This document shows positions 25,916 to 34,099 of a DNA stretch of 64,000 nt, piece by piece. The translations under genes and the position numbers were made by a program. Below the pieces are notes generated by a model. That model made no database searches. It was not told the DNA's origin and worked only from the letters and a program-made list of their open reading frames with translations. Numbering within the stretch: position 1 is the first letter of the stretch; each line of letters opens with the position of its first letter. Source of the DNA: Micromonospora sp. NBC_01796 (GTDB taxonomy: Bacteria > Actinomycetota > Actinomycetes > Mycobacteriales > Micromonosporaceae); the NCBI RefSeq assembly GCF_035917455.1, contig NZ_CP109078.1, forward strand, positions 4,820,001-4,884,000, written 5' to 3'.

Positions 25916-26659
25916 TCACCCTGCCGCAGGGCGGTGGGCGCGGAGCATGAGGGAGACGCCGGGTAGGGACTTGACCGGCAGGTAGCGCTCGGCGGTGATC
26001 ACCGCCCGGAGGCCGAGGTTGACCACACCGGGCAGTTCGTCGAGGTCGCTGCCGGTGGACTTGCGCCGGCGCCAGGCCGCCACCGGGCGGAGCATCACGT
26101 TCCAGCTCCACAGCTCGTCGACGACCAGACCGGCCTGCTCCAGGACCGAGACCAGCGAGGTCCGGTCGTAACGGCGTACGTGACCGACCGCGACGTCGTG
26201 CGCCGACCAGAGCCGCATGTCGCACGGTACGGCGATCAGCGCCGTCCCGCCCGGCCGGAGCGTACGCCGGATCTCCGCCGCGGCGAGCTGGTCCTCGTCG
26301 ATGTGCTCGAGGATGTCGAACGCGACCACCAGCCCGAGGCTGGCCGACGGCAGGGGCAGTTGCCGGGCGTCGGCGCGCAGCACGTGCAGTCCGCGTTCGG
26401 CGGCCACCTGCGCGCCCTCGGGGCTGTACTCCAACGCCACCGGCCGCCACCCGTGCGCCCGCAGCACCCGGGTGTTGCCACCACCGGCCGCACCGATGTC
26501 CAACGCCCGGTCAGAGGTGCTCGTAGCGGCGGCTGCGGTCGGGCCCCGGCCGGCGGCGGCGAGCCGGCGCAGCGATCGGGCCAGCAGGGCCCGCCGCTCC
26601 CGGTACCACCAGTGGGTGTCCTCCAGGGCGGCCAGCTTGCGGATCTCGGTCGCTTCCAC
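25916..26659 (-). CDS. Class I SAM-dependent methyltransferase
   Basis: 247 aa. Methyltransferase type 11/12: motif I is ALDIGAAGGGNTRVL, motif II VALEYSPEGAQVA, motif IV VVAFDILEHIDED. The N-terminus contains HWWYRERRALLARSL, common in methyltransferases of polysaccharide or glycolipid clusters. It ends 12 bases from the end of the convergent membrane protein gene, and may act on the same glycan pathway, which is an inference. Confidence 0.85.
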   Translation of the reverse strand: MEATEIRKLAALEDTHWWYRERRALLARSLRRLAAAGRGPTAAAATSTSDRALDIGAAGGGNTRVLRAHGWRPVALEYSPEGAQVAAERGLHVLRADARQLPLPSASLGLVVAFDILEHIDEDQLAAAEIRRTLRPGGTALIAVPCDMRLWSAHDVAVGHVRRYDRTSLVSVLEQAGLVVDELWSWNVMLRPVAAWRRRKSTGSDLDELPGVVNLGLRAVITAERYLPVKSLPGVSLMLRAHRPAAG

Positions 26660-26727
26660 GGGGGTTCACCCTAATCGGACACCATCCCCCGCGGCGCTCA
26701 GCCCCCGGCGCTCCTGAACCGGTGTTT

Positions 26728-26783
26728 CCGTGATCCGGGAGAGTCCGGCCGGCGACAGCGAGCCGAACCCTTCGGGATCACGG
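26728..26783 (-). terminator. Inverted repeat after accD
   Basis: CCGTGATCC (26728-26736) and GGATCACGG (26775-26783), perfect 9-bp arms with a 38-nt middle, directly after the accD stop at 26789. Possible end of the fab operon transcript. Confidence 0.4.
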
Positions 26784-26788
26784 TCGGG

Positions 26789-28213
26789 TCAGAGGGGGAT
26801 GTTGCCGTGGGCGCCGCGGGCGGCCGGAGCGGCGGCGAGCGCCTCGGCGATCCGGCGACGGGTCTCCGTCGGCTGGATCACGTCGTCGACCACGCCGATC
26901 TCCAGCGCCCGGTTCACCCCACCGGCGGTCCTGACCTGTTCCTCGATCAGTTGCGCCCGCAGGGCGTCACGATCGGCGGGAGGGGTGGCGGCCAGCCGCT
27001 TGCGGTGCAGGATGTTCACCGCCGCCGCCGCGCCCATCACGGCGACCTCGGCGTTCGGCCAGGCGAAGACCGCCGTGGCGCCCAGTGCACGGGAGTTCAT
27101 CGCGATGTACGCGCCGCCGTACGCCTTGCGGGTCACCAGGGTCACCCGGGGCACCACCGCCTCGGCGAACGCGTGCAGGAGCTTGGCGCCGCGACGTACC
27201 ACGCCGTCCCACTCCTGGCCCAGGCCGGGCAGGTAACCGGGTACGTCGACCAGCACGATCAGCGGTACGCCGAGCGCGTCGCACATGCGCACGAACCGGG
27301 CCGCCTTCTCCGCGCTGGACGCGTCCAGGCAGCCGCCGAGCCGCAGCGGGTTGTTCGCGATCACGCCGACCGTACGACCGGCGAAGCGACCGAGGACGGT
27401 CACCACGTTCGGTGCCCACTTGGCGTGCAACTCCACCCCGGCGGCGTCCAGCAGCGCCTTCACCACCGGCTTCACGTCGTACGCCCGGTTCATCTCCGCC
27501 GGCATCAGCACGGCGAGGTCGTGCCCCTCCGGGGCGGTGGCCGGGACGTCGGCCGGGCTCAGCCGCCCCTGGCGACCCAGGAGGGCGGCCAGCTTCCGGG
27601 CCTCGGCCAGGGCCGACTCGTCGTCCTTGGTGGTCACGTGCACCACGCCGGAGCGGCGGCCGTGCGGCTCGGGGCCACCGAGGCGTTCCATGTCGACCTG
27701 CTCGCCGGTGACGCTGCGGACCACCTCCGGCCCGGTCACGAAGATCCGACCGGCACCGCTCATCACCACGATGTCGGTCAGCGCCGGCCCGTACGCGGCA
27801 CCGCCGGCCGCCGGGCCGAGCACCACCGAGATCTGCGGCACCCGCCCGGAGGCGCGCACCATGGCGGCGAAGATCTGACCGACCGCGTCGAGTGCGACCA
27901 CACCCTCGGCCAGCCGGGCGCCACCGGAGTGCCAGAGGCCGAGCACCGGCACCCGCTCGCGGACGGCGGTGTCGATCGCGTCGACGACGTGCTGGCACCC
28001 GACGGTGCCCATCGCACCACCCATCCGGGTGGCGTCGGTGGCGTACGCGACGGCGGGGGCGCCGTCGATCTCGCCCCGGGCCCAGAGCACGCCCGAGTCG
28101 TCGCGGGGCACCACCAGGCGCAGCGAGCCGGCGTCGAACAGGGCCCGGAGCCGCACCTCGGGGTCGCGGTGGTCGACGACGGCGGAGTCAGCGCTGACGG
28201 AAGTGGTGCTCAC
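26789..28213 (-). CDS. accD: Acyl-CoA carboxylase carboxyltransferase beta subunit (AccD6-like)
   Basis: 474 aa. The carboxyltransferase that moves CO2 from biotin to acetyl/propionyl-CoA to make malonyl-CoA for fatty-acid synthesis. Crotonase-fold signatures are present: HSGGARLAEGVVALDAVGQI in the N half, VVLGPAAGGAAYGPALTD forming an oxyanion hole, and DVPGYLPGLGQEWDGVVRRG plus KAYGGAYIAMNSR in the C half. It needs an alpha (biotinylated) subunit coded elsewhere. GTG at 28213 has GGAGG upstream. It is the last gene of the fab cluster, as accD6 is in mycobacteria. Confidence 0.9.
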   Translation of the reverse strand: MSTTSVSADSAVVDHRDPEVRLRALFDAGSLRLVVPRDDSGVLWARGEIDGAPAVAYATDATRMGGAMGTVGCQHVVDAIDTAVRERVPVLGLWHSGGARLAEGVVALDAVGQIFAAMVRASGRVPQISVVLGPAAGGAAYGPALTDIVVMSGAGRIFVTGPEVVRSVTGEQVDMERLGGPEPHGRRSGVVHVTTKDDESALAEARKLAALLGRQGRLSPADVPATAPEGHDLAVLMPAEMNRAYDVKPVVKALLDAAGVELHAKWAPNVVTVLGRFAGRTVGVIANNPLRLGGCLDASSAEKAARFVRMCDALGVPLIVLVDVPGYLPGLGQEWDGVVRRGAKLLHAFAEAVVPRVTLVTRKAYGGAYIAMNSRALGATAVFAWPNAEVAVMGAAAAVNILHRKRLAATPPADRDALRAQLIEEQVRTAGGVNRALEIGVVDDVIQPTETRRRIAEALAAAPAARGAHGNIPL

Positions 28214-28232
28214 GTACGCCTCCGATCACACC

Positions 28233-28262
28233 CCGGTCGGGTACGCGGGCGTACCCGACCGG
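28233..28262 (-). promoter_or_regulatory. Perfect stem-loop between fabF and accD
   Basis: CCGGTCGGGTACGC (28233-28246) pairs exactly with 28249-28262, leaving almost no loop. It fills half of the 64-base gap between fabF and accD. It may lower read-through into accD or mark an mRNA-processing point, setting a different level for the carboxylase subunit. Confidence 0.6.
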
Positions 28263-28277
28263 AGCAGGCAGTTGGTC

Positions 28278-29501
28278 TCAGGCCCGGGTGAAGATGAGAG
28301 CCACGTTGTGCCCGCCGAAGCCGAACGAGTTGTTCAGCGCCGCGGGGATGTCCAGGGCACGGGGCTTGTGGGCGACCACGTCGAGCAGGCCGTCCTCCGG
28401 GTCCTCGAGGTTGATCGTCGGCGGGACGATCGAGTCCCGGATGGACAGGATGGTGGCGATCGACTCGACCGCGCCGGCCGCGCCGAGCAGGTGCCCGATC
28501 AGCGACTTCGTGGCGGTCAGCACCGGGTGTTCGCCGAGGGCGGCCCGCAGTCCGGCCACCTCGAGCATGTCCCCGACCGGGGTGGAGGTCGCGTGCGCGT
28601 TGACGTGCACGATGTCCGACCGGTCGAGGCCGGCGTCGGCCAGCGCGAACCGGATGGCCCGCTTGAAGCCGGCGCCCTCCGGGTGCGGCTGGACGATGTC
28701 GTACCCGTCCGAGGTGATTCCGGCACCGGCGAGCCGGGCGTAGACCCGCGCGCCGCGGGCGGCGGCGTGGTCGGCCCGTTCGAGCACCAGCACACCGGCG
28801 CCCTCACCGAGGACGAACCCGTCCCGGCCCTTGTCCCAGGGGCGGGACGCGGTCTCCGGGTCGTCGTTGCGGATCGACATGGCCCGTGCCGAGGCGAAAC
28901 CGGCGATCGGCAGCGGGTGGATGACCGCCTCGGTGCCACCGGCCATGACCACGTCGGCGCGACCCGACCTGATCATGTCCAGCCCGAGGGCGATCGCCTC
29001 CGCACCGGTCGCGCAGGCGCTCGCCACCGAGTGCACACCGGCCTGGGCGCCGAGTTCGAGCCCGACCCAGGCGGCCGGTCCGTTCGGCATGAGCATCGGG
29101 ACGGTGTGCGGGGAGACCCGCCGCGCGCCCTTCGCTTCCAGGATGTCGTCCTGGGCGAGCAGGGTCTGCGCGCCACCGATGCCGGTGCCGACGCTGACCC
29201 CGAGCCGCTCCGGGTCGAGGCCGGAGTCGGCCAGCCCGGAGTCGGCCCAGGCCTGGTGGGCGGCGATCAGGGCGATCGCCTCGGACCGGTCGAGCCGGCG
29301 CAGCTTGACCCGGTCCAGGACCTCGGACGGGTCGACGGCCAGCTCGGCGGCGATCCGGACCGGCAGTTGCTCGGCCCACTCCTGGGTGAGCGGTCCCACC
29401 CCGGAGCGGCCGGCGAGCATGGCGTCCCAGGTCGACGCGACGTCCCCGCCGAGCGGGGTCGTCGCGCCGAGCCCGGTGACGACGACGTCGGGGCGAGTCA
29501 T
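28278..29501 (-). CDS. fabF: 3-oxoacyl-ACP synthase II
   Basis: 407 aa, normal length. Elongating condensing enzyme of type II fatty-acid synthesis. The Cys-His-His triad is visible: Cys in SVASACATGAEA, His in VNAHATSTPVGD, His in SLIGHLLGAAG. The C-terminal GFGGHN motif is present. ATG at 29501 lies 2 bases after the acpP stop, so translation is probably coupled. Confidence 0.95.
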   Translation of the reverse strand: MTRPDVVVTGLGATTPLGGDVASTWDAMLAGRSGVGPLTQEWAEQLPVRIAAELAVDPSEVLDRVKLRRLDRSEAIALIAAHQAWADSGLADSGLDPERLGVSVGTGIGGAQTLLAQDDILEAKGARRVSPHTVPMLMPNGPAAWVGLELGAQAGVHSVASACATGAEAIALGLDMIRSGRADVVMAGGTEAVIHPLPIAGFASARAMSIRNDDPETASRPWDKGRDGFVLGEGAGVLVLERADHAAARGARVYARLAGAGITSDGYDIVQPHPEGAGFKRAIRFALADAGLDRSDIVHVNAHATSTPVGDMLEVAGLRAALGEHPVLTATKSLIGHLLGAAGAVESIATILSIRDSIVPPTINLEDPEDGLLDVVAHKPRALDIPAALNNSFGFGGHNVALIFTRA

Positions 29502-29503
29502 GA

Positions 29504-29746
29504 TCAGGACTGCGCCTCAATGTAGGCGACCGCGTCGCCCACGGTCTTCAGGTTCTGTACCTCGTTGTCGGGGATCTTCACGCCGAACTTCTCCTCGGCC
29601 GCGACGACGACCTCGACCATGGAGAGCGAGTCGACGTCAAGGTCGTCGGTGAACGACTTCTCCTCGGCGACGTCGTCCGGGTTCACGCCGGCAACCTCTT
29701 CGAGGATCTCGGCGAGGCCGGCGGTGATCTCGTCACGGGTCGTCAT
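29504..29746 (-). CDS. acpP: Acyl carrier protein
   Basis: 80 aa, strongly acidic, with the phosphopantetheine site DVDSLSMVEV (Ser40). The four-helix ACP pattern is complete, ending DAVAYIEAQS. Start ATG 29746 behind GAGGAAA. Located between fabH and fabF as in streptomycetes. Confidence 0.95.
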   Translation of the reverse strand: MTTRDEITAGLAEILEEVAGVNPDDVAEEKSFTDDLDVDSLSMVEVVVAAEEKFGVKIPDNEVQNLKTVGDAVAYIEAQS

Positions 29747-29873
29747 GGTGCTGGTTTCCTCTCGATAAGTGGATCTGCGCTGGCGGACGATACCGCCTGC
29801 ACCGGACCGTACGTGCCGGCCGGTGGGGTCTGACAACGGGTCTGCCCGCAGTGGCGTACCGGGCAGGGGCGGC

Positions 29874-30812
29874 TCAGGGGCAGCGGACGACCTGGCCGGC
29901 GTAGGTGAGACCGCCGCCGAAGCCGAAGAGCAGGACCGGGGCGCCCTTCGGGATGGCGCGCTGCTCGACCAGCTTCGACAGCGCCAGCGGTACGCTCGCC
30001 GCCGAGGTGTTGCCGGACTCGACGATGTCGCGGGCGATCACCGCGTTGGGCATGCCCAGCCGCTTGGCGATCCCCTCGATGATCCGCAGGTTGGCCTGGT
30101 GCGGGACGAACGCGGCGATGTCCTCCGGCGCCACCCCGGCCCGCTCGCAGGCCTGCAGGGCGAGCGGGGCGAGCGCGGTGGTGGCCCAGCGGAAGACCGT
30201 CTGGCCCTCCTGCTGGATGTACGGGCGCCAGCCCTCGATCCGTACGGCGTCGCTCTTCTCCGGCACCGAGCCCCAGACGACCGGGCCGATACCGGGGGTG
30301 TCGCCGTCGTCGTCCGCGCTGACCACCGCGGCACCGGCACCGTCACCGAAGATGATGCAGGTCGAGCGGTCGGTCCAGTCGGTGAAGTCGGAGAGCTTCT
30401 CGGCGCCGATGACCAGGGCGTTGCGGGCCGCTCCGGCGCGCAGCGCGTGGTCGACGGTGCCGAGGGCGTAGGAGAAGCCCGAGCAGGCGGTGTTCAGGTC
30501 GAACGCGCCGGGGGCGTTGATGCCGAGCTTGGCGGCGACCCGGCAGGCGACGTTCGGGCTGCGGTCGACCGAGGAGCAGGTGGCGACGACGACCAGGTCG
30601 ATGTCGGCGGCGGTGAGCCCGGAGTTGGCCAGTGCGGTGTCGGCCGCCGCGGTGGCCATGTCGCTGACGGTCTCGCTGTCGGCGATCCGGCGGGTGACGA
30701 TGCCGACCCGGTCCCGGATCCACTCGTCGTTGGTGTCGACGATCTTGGCCAGGTCGTCGTTGGTGAGGACCCTGGATGGCTGGTAGTGCCCCATGGCGAC
30801 GATACGGCTCAT
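29874..30812 (-). CDS. fabH: 3-oxoacyl-ACP synthase III
   Basis: 312 aa. Initiating condensing enzyme joining an acyl-CoA primer to malonyl-ACP; in actinomycetes it sets branched-chain primer choice. Catalytic Cys110 in LNTACSGF, His in VPHQAN, Asn in GNTSAAS, and the closing GFGGGLTYA. ATG at 30812 overlaps the fabD stop by 4 bases (ATGA), and GGAGGA lies upstream. Confidence 0.95.
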   Translation of the reverse strand: MSRIVAMGHYQPSRVLTNDDLAKIVDTNDEWIRDRVGIVTRRIADSETVSDMATAAADTALANSGLTAADIDLVVVATCSSVDRSPNVACRVAAKLGINAPGAFDLNTACSGFSYALGTVDHALRAGAARNALVIGAEKLSDFTDWTDRSTCIIFGDGAGAAVVSADDDGDTPGIGPVVWGSVPEKSDAVRIEGWRPYIQQEGQTVFRWATTALAPLALQACERAGVAPEDIAAFVPHQANLRIIEGIAKRLGMPNAVIARDIVESGNTSAASVPLALSKLVEQRAIPKGAPVLLFGFGGGLTYAGQVVRCP

Positions 30813-31981
30813 GAGAGGTGTCCTCCGATGCGGGCGAGGGGTTGGCCCGGAGCGACCGGGTCGTCGGGTGAGGCGAGCCATTCGGTGAGCACGCCGGAGC
30901 AGTGTGCGGCCACGTCGGCCGGGCCCTGCCGGGTGGTCACGTGGCCGATGGACTGGCCGGACTTGATCGTGTCGCCCTCGTTGAGGTCGACGGCGGGTAC
31001 GAACGTACCCGCGCTCGGCGCGACCACCACCCGGAACTGCATGGTGGGTTCGTGGCTGGGTGCCATTCCGTGCCGGGCGATCAGGTCGCGGGCGGCGGGC
31101 AGGTCGTCGGGGGTGTTGAGGGTCACGATCTCCGGGACCCCGGTGGCCTTGAGTTCGCGCTTGACCAGACCGGCGAGGGTGCCGGCCGGCGGAAGTTCGA
31201 TCACGCCGGTGACACCGAGGTCGGCCAGGGTGGCCATGCACAGGTCCCAGCGCACCGGCGCGGTCACCTGCCGGACCAGCCGCTGGAGCATCTCCCGGCC
31301 GTGGTTGACCGCGGCGCCGTCGAGGTTGGACAGGAGCAGCCGGGCCGGGTCGCTCGGCACGATGCCGGCGGCGACGCTGGCGAGGGCCTGCTCGGCCGGG
31401 GCCATGTACGGGGTGTGGAAGGCGCCGGCGACCTGGAGCAGTCGTACCCGGGCACCGGTGGGCGGTTCGGCGGCGAACTTCTCCAGCCGGTCGACCGCAC
31501 CGGCGGCGACGATCTGGCCGGCGCCGTTGTAGTTGGCCGGGTAGAGCCCGTGGGCCTCGATCGCGGCGGTGACCGTGTCGGCGTCGCCACCGAGTACGGC
31601 GGCCATGCCGGTCGGTTCGAGCGCGCACGCGGCGGCCATCTCCCGGCCGCGTACGCCGGCCAGGGTGATGGCGGCCTCGGGGGACAGTACGCCGGCCAGG
31701 GTGGCCGCCCCCAGCTCGCCGACGCTGTGGCCGGCGGTGAGGCCGACGTCGTACATCGGGAGGTGTTCGGCGGCGAGCAGCGCGGCGGCGATCAGCAGCG
31801 GCTGGGTGCGCGCGGTGTCCTTGATCTCGTCGGCGTCGGCGGTGGTGCCGAGGTGGACGAGGTCCACTCCGGCGAGCGCGGACCACCAGCGCAGTCGCGC
31901 CTCCGTGCCGGTCAGGTCGAGCCAGGGAGTGAGGAAGCCGGGCTTCTGTGAGCCCTGGCCAGGCGAGAGTACGGCGAGCAC
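30809..31981 (-). CDS. fabD: Malonyl-CoA:ACP transacylase with a C-terminal lipoyl-like domain
   Basis: 390 aa, about 75 aa longer than usual. Residues 1 to about 305 are a full FabD: LSPGQGSQ at the start, nucleophile Ser86 in GHSVGE, His189 in GAFHTPY, and QLVRQ-type elements before the C-terminus. Residues 316-386 form an extra domain with the beta-hairpin pattern of biotinyl/lipoyl carriers (VVAPSAGTFVPA, EGDTIKSGQSIGHV, HCSGVLTEWL, DPVAPGQPLARI). The lysine that carries biotin or lipoate is replaced: the hairpin reads TTRQG where EAMKM or similar is expected. The GTG at 31981 is chosen at the FabD homology start; no strong ribosome site is seen, so a leaderless message is possible. Confidence 0.88.
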   Translation of the reverse strand: MLAVLSPGQGSQKPGFLTPWLDLTGTEARLRWWSALAGVDLVHLGTTADADEIKDTARTQPLLIAAALLAAEHLPMYDVGLTAGHSVGELGAATLAGVLSPEAAITLAGVRGREMAAACALEPTGMAAVLGGDADTVTAAIEAHGLYPANYNGAGQIVAAGAVDRLEKFAAEPPTGARVRLLQVAGAFHTPYMAPAEQALASVAAGIVPSDPARLLLSNLDGAAVNHGREMLQRLVRQVTAPVRWDLCMATLADLGVTGVIELPPAGTLAGLVKRELKATGVPEIVTLNTPDDLPAARDLIARHGMAPSHEPTMQFRVVVAPSAGTFVPAVDLNEGDTIKSGQSIGHVTTRQGPADVAAHCSGVLTEWLASPDDPVAPGQPLARIGGHLS

Positions 31982-32047
31982 GGTTATGACTCTGCTGGAT
32001 ACTGGTCGGTCACGTGGTTGCCGCAAGTCACCAAACCACACTACGAC

Positions 32048-32068
32048 CTTTGTGGGGTTCCTACAAAG
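32048..32068. promoter_or_regulatory. Palindrome upstream of fabD, likely FasR site
   Basis: Perfect inverted repeat CTTTGT-N9-ACAAAG in the 107-base gap between fasR and fabD, 67 bases upstream of the fabD start. In streptomycetes FasR, the regulator coded just upstream, binds the fabD promoter; this AT-rich dyad is the natural candidate. I have not compared it with a published consensus. Confidence 0.55.
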
Positions 32069-32088
32069 ATCGGCGGGAGTGATACGGG

Positions 32089-33321
32089 TTATGAACCCTT
32101 TGCGCTGAAGGCCCGTTCATGTCCCGGTGACGGGGGACCCGGTGCGGCCGGGTCCAGCCGGCCGATCGTCAACGCCATCCGCAACGCGAACGCGTCCCTC
32201 GGAGTCAGCGGCGAGAACCCGGTCACGTCCGCGACCCGGCGCAGACGGTAACGCACCGTGTTCGGATGGACGAACAGGGCGCGGGCGGCGCTCTCCAGCA
32301 CCCCGCCGGCGGCGAAGAAGGCGTCCATCGTCTCCAGCAGCTCCCCGCCGGCCCGGACCAGCGGGGCGTACACGTCCTGCCGGAGCCCACGCCGGGCCTC
32401 GGAGTCGCCCGCGAGGGCCCGTTCCGGCAGCAGGTCGACCGCGGCCACCGGGCGCGGGGCGGCCGGCCACGCCGGTGCCGCCCGGTACCCGGACAGGGCC
32501 GCTCGGGCCGAGTCGGTCGCCTGGTCCAGGCTCGGCACCGCCGGGCCGACCACCACCGGACCCTCGCCGAACCCGCCGAGCAGCCGCGCGGTCGCGGTCA
32601 GCGGGTCCACCGCCCCGCCGAGGACCAGCACCAGCCGGTCGCCGTGCACCCCGCCGATCGTCTCCACCCCGATCCGCCGGGCGGCCCGGTAGACCGTGTG
32701 CAGCACCGCCGCGACCTCACCACCGGGGGAGCGGCCCACCGCAACCGCCACCGGCGGGGCGTCCGCCCAGCCCAACGCCGCTGCCCGGCTGGCCAGCACG
32801 TCGGAGGAGTCGCCGCGCAGCAGCGCGTCCACCAGCAGGGCCTGCAACCGGGCGTCCCAGGAGCCACGCGACTCGGCGGCGCGGGCGTACACCCGGGCGG
32901 CGGCGAACGCGATCTCGCGGGAGAACTTCAGCACCACCTCGCGGAGCAGCTGCTCCTCGCCGGGCGCGGCCAACTCCGGGACCTGCTCCTCGACCACGTC
33001 GATGGTCACCTTGATCAGGGCGACGGTCTGTTGCAGGCTGATCGACCTCGCCAGCGCCCGGGGCGCCGAGGCGAACACCTCGTCGGAGACCTCCTGCGGG
33101 CTCTCGCTGGCCCCACCGCCCTGCCGCAGCCACTCGACCAGGGAACTGACGCCGGCCTGGGCGACCAGCATCACCCAGGCCCGCTGCTCCGCCGGCAACC
33201 CCCGGAACCAGGGCAGGCTCTCGTCCATCCGGGCCATGCTGGCGGTGGCCAGGCTGCCCGCCGCCCGCTCGATCCGGCGCAGGGTGGCGGCCAACTCGCC
33301 GCCATCCGCCTCCGTCACCAC
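32089..33321 (-). CDS. fasR: PucR/CdaR-type regulator of fatty-acid synthesis (FasR-like)
   Basis: 410 aa. A long N-terminal sensing region, then a GGDEF-like middle, then a C-terminal PucR-type helix-turn-helix, ALFVHPNTVRYRLRRVADVT. Position directly upstream of fabD-fabH-acpP-fabF on the same strand matches FasR of streptomycetes, an activator of that operon that responds to acyl-CoA. Start taken at the GTG at 33321; a GTG follows immediately and an open frame reaches 33399. Confidence 0.85.
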   Translation of the reverse strand: MVTEADGGELAATLRRIERAAGSLATASMARMDESLPWFRGLPAEQRAWVMLVAQAGVSSLVEWLRQGGGASESPQEVSDEVFASAPRALARSISLQQTVALIKVTIDVVEEQVPELAAPGEEQLLREVVLKFSREIAFAAARVYARAAESRGSWDARLQALLVDALLRGDSSDVLASRAAALGWADAPPVAVAVGRSPGGEVAAVLHTVYRAARRIGVETIGGVHGDRLVLVLGGAVDPLTATARLLGGFGEGPVVVGPAVPSLDQATDSARAALSGYRAAPAWPAAPRPVAAVDLLPERALAGDSEARRGLRQDVYAPLVRAGGELLETMDAFFAAGGVLESAARALFVHPNTVRYRLRRVADVTGFSPLTPRDAFALRMALTIGRLDPAAPGPPSPGHERAFSAKGS

Positions 33322-33436
33322 CCCGCCACCCTGCCACGTCCCCACCGGGGCGTGCGGAAGGGCCCATCGCTTTCTCCGAACGAGGGCCCCGCCGAACACT
33401 CGGGACGACCCCGGCCGGTCGTGCCATCATGCTGGG

Positions 33437-34099
33437 ATGATCGCCCGCCCACCGGTCGCCCTGCCGTTGCTCGCGCTGGCCGCCTTCCTGGCCCTGTTCG
33501 CGATGGTGGTCGGTGGCTGGGCGCCGCTGGAAAGCTTCGACGCCGCGGTCAGCGACGCCTTCCGGGGGTACGGAGACCAGCGCCCCGACCTGGTCTCGGT
33601 GCTGCGGATCGCCACCGACGTGGCCGCCACGGTGCCGTTCCTGGTCATCGGTGCGGTGGTCAGTGCCGGTCTGCTGGCCCGAGCCGAGCGCCGCCTCGCC
33701 GCGTGCTGTGCGGCCGTCACGGTGGTCGTACCGGTGCTGTGGAGCCTGATGCACTGGTGGGTGCACAGCCCCCGGCCGCTGAACGGTTTCGTGGTGGTGC
33801 ACAGCAACGGCTTCCCCAGCGGGCACACCAGCAACGCGAGCGCGTTGGCGCTGGTGGCCGTACTCCTGCTCTGGCCCCGGTTCGCGCGGACCGGGCGGGT
33901 CGTCACGGTGTCGCTGGCGGCGGCGTTTGCGATCTTCATCGGACTGACCCGGCTGGCGTTGCTGGCGCACTGGCCGGCGGATGTGCTCGGTGGCTGGCTG
34001 CTGGCGCTCGCCGTGGTCCCCCCGGTGGCGTACGCCGTGGACCGTCTCGCCCCGCGCCCGCCCGTTCCCGCGCTGGCCGCGAACCGGGCGCCCCGCTGA
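33437..34099 (+). CDS. PAP2-family membrane phosphatase
   Basis: 220 aa, about six helices. The three-part phosphatase signature is complete: HSPRP, then FPSGHTS, then RLALLAHWPADV (conserved Arg, His and Asp). The active site faces outside, and likely substrates are phosphatidic acid or undecaprenyl diphosphate. ATG at 33437, divergent from fasR with a 115-base gap. Confidence 0.88.
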   Translation: MIARPPVALPLLALAAFLALFAMVVGGWAPLESFDAAVSDAFRGYGDQRPDLVSVLRIATDVAATVPFLVIGAVVSAGLLARAERRLAACCAAVTVVVPVLWSLMHWWVHSPRPLNGFVVVHSNGFPSGHTSNASALALVAVLLLWPRFARTGRVVTVSLAAAFAIFIGLTRLALLAHWPADVLGGWLLALAVVPPVAYAVDRLAPRPPVPALAANRAPR

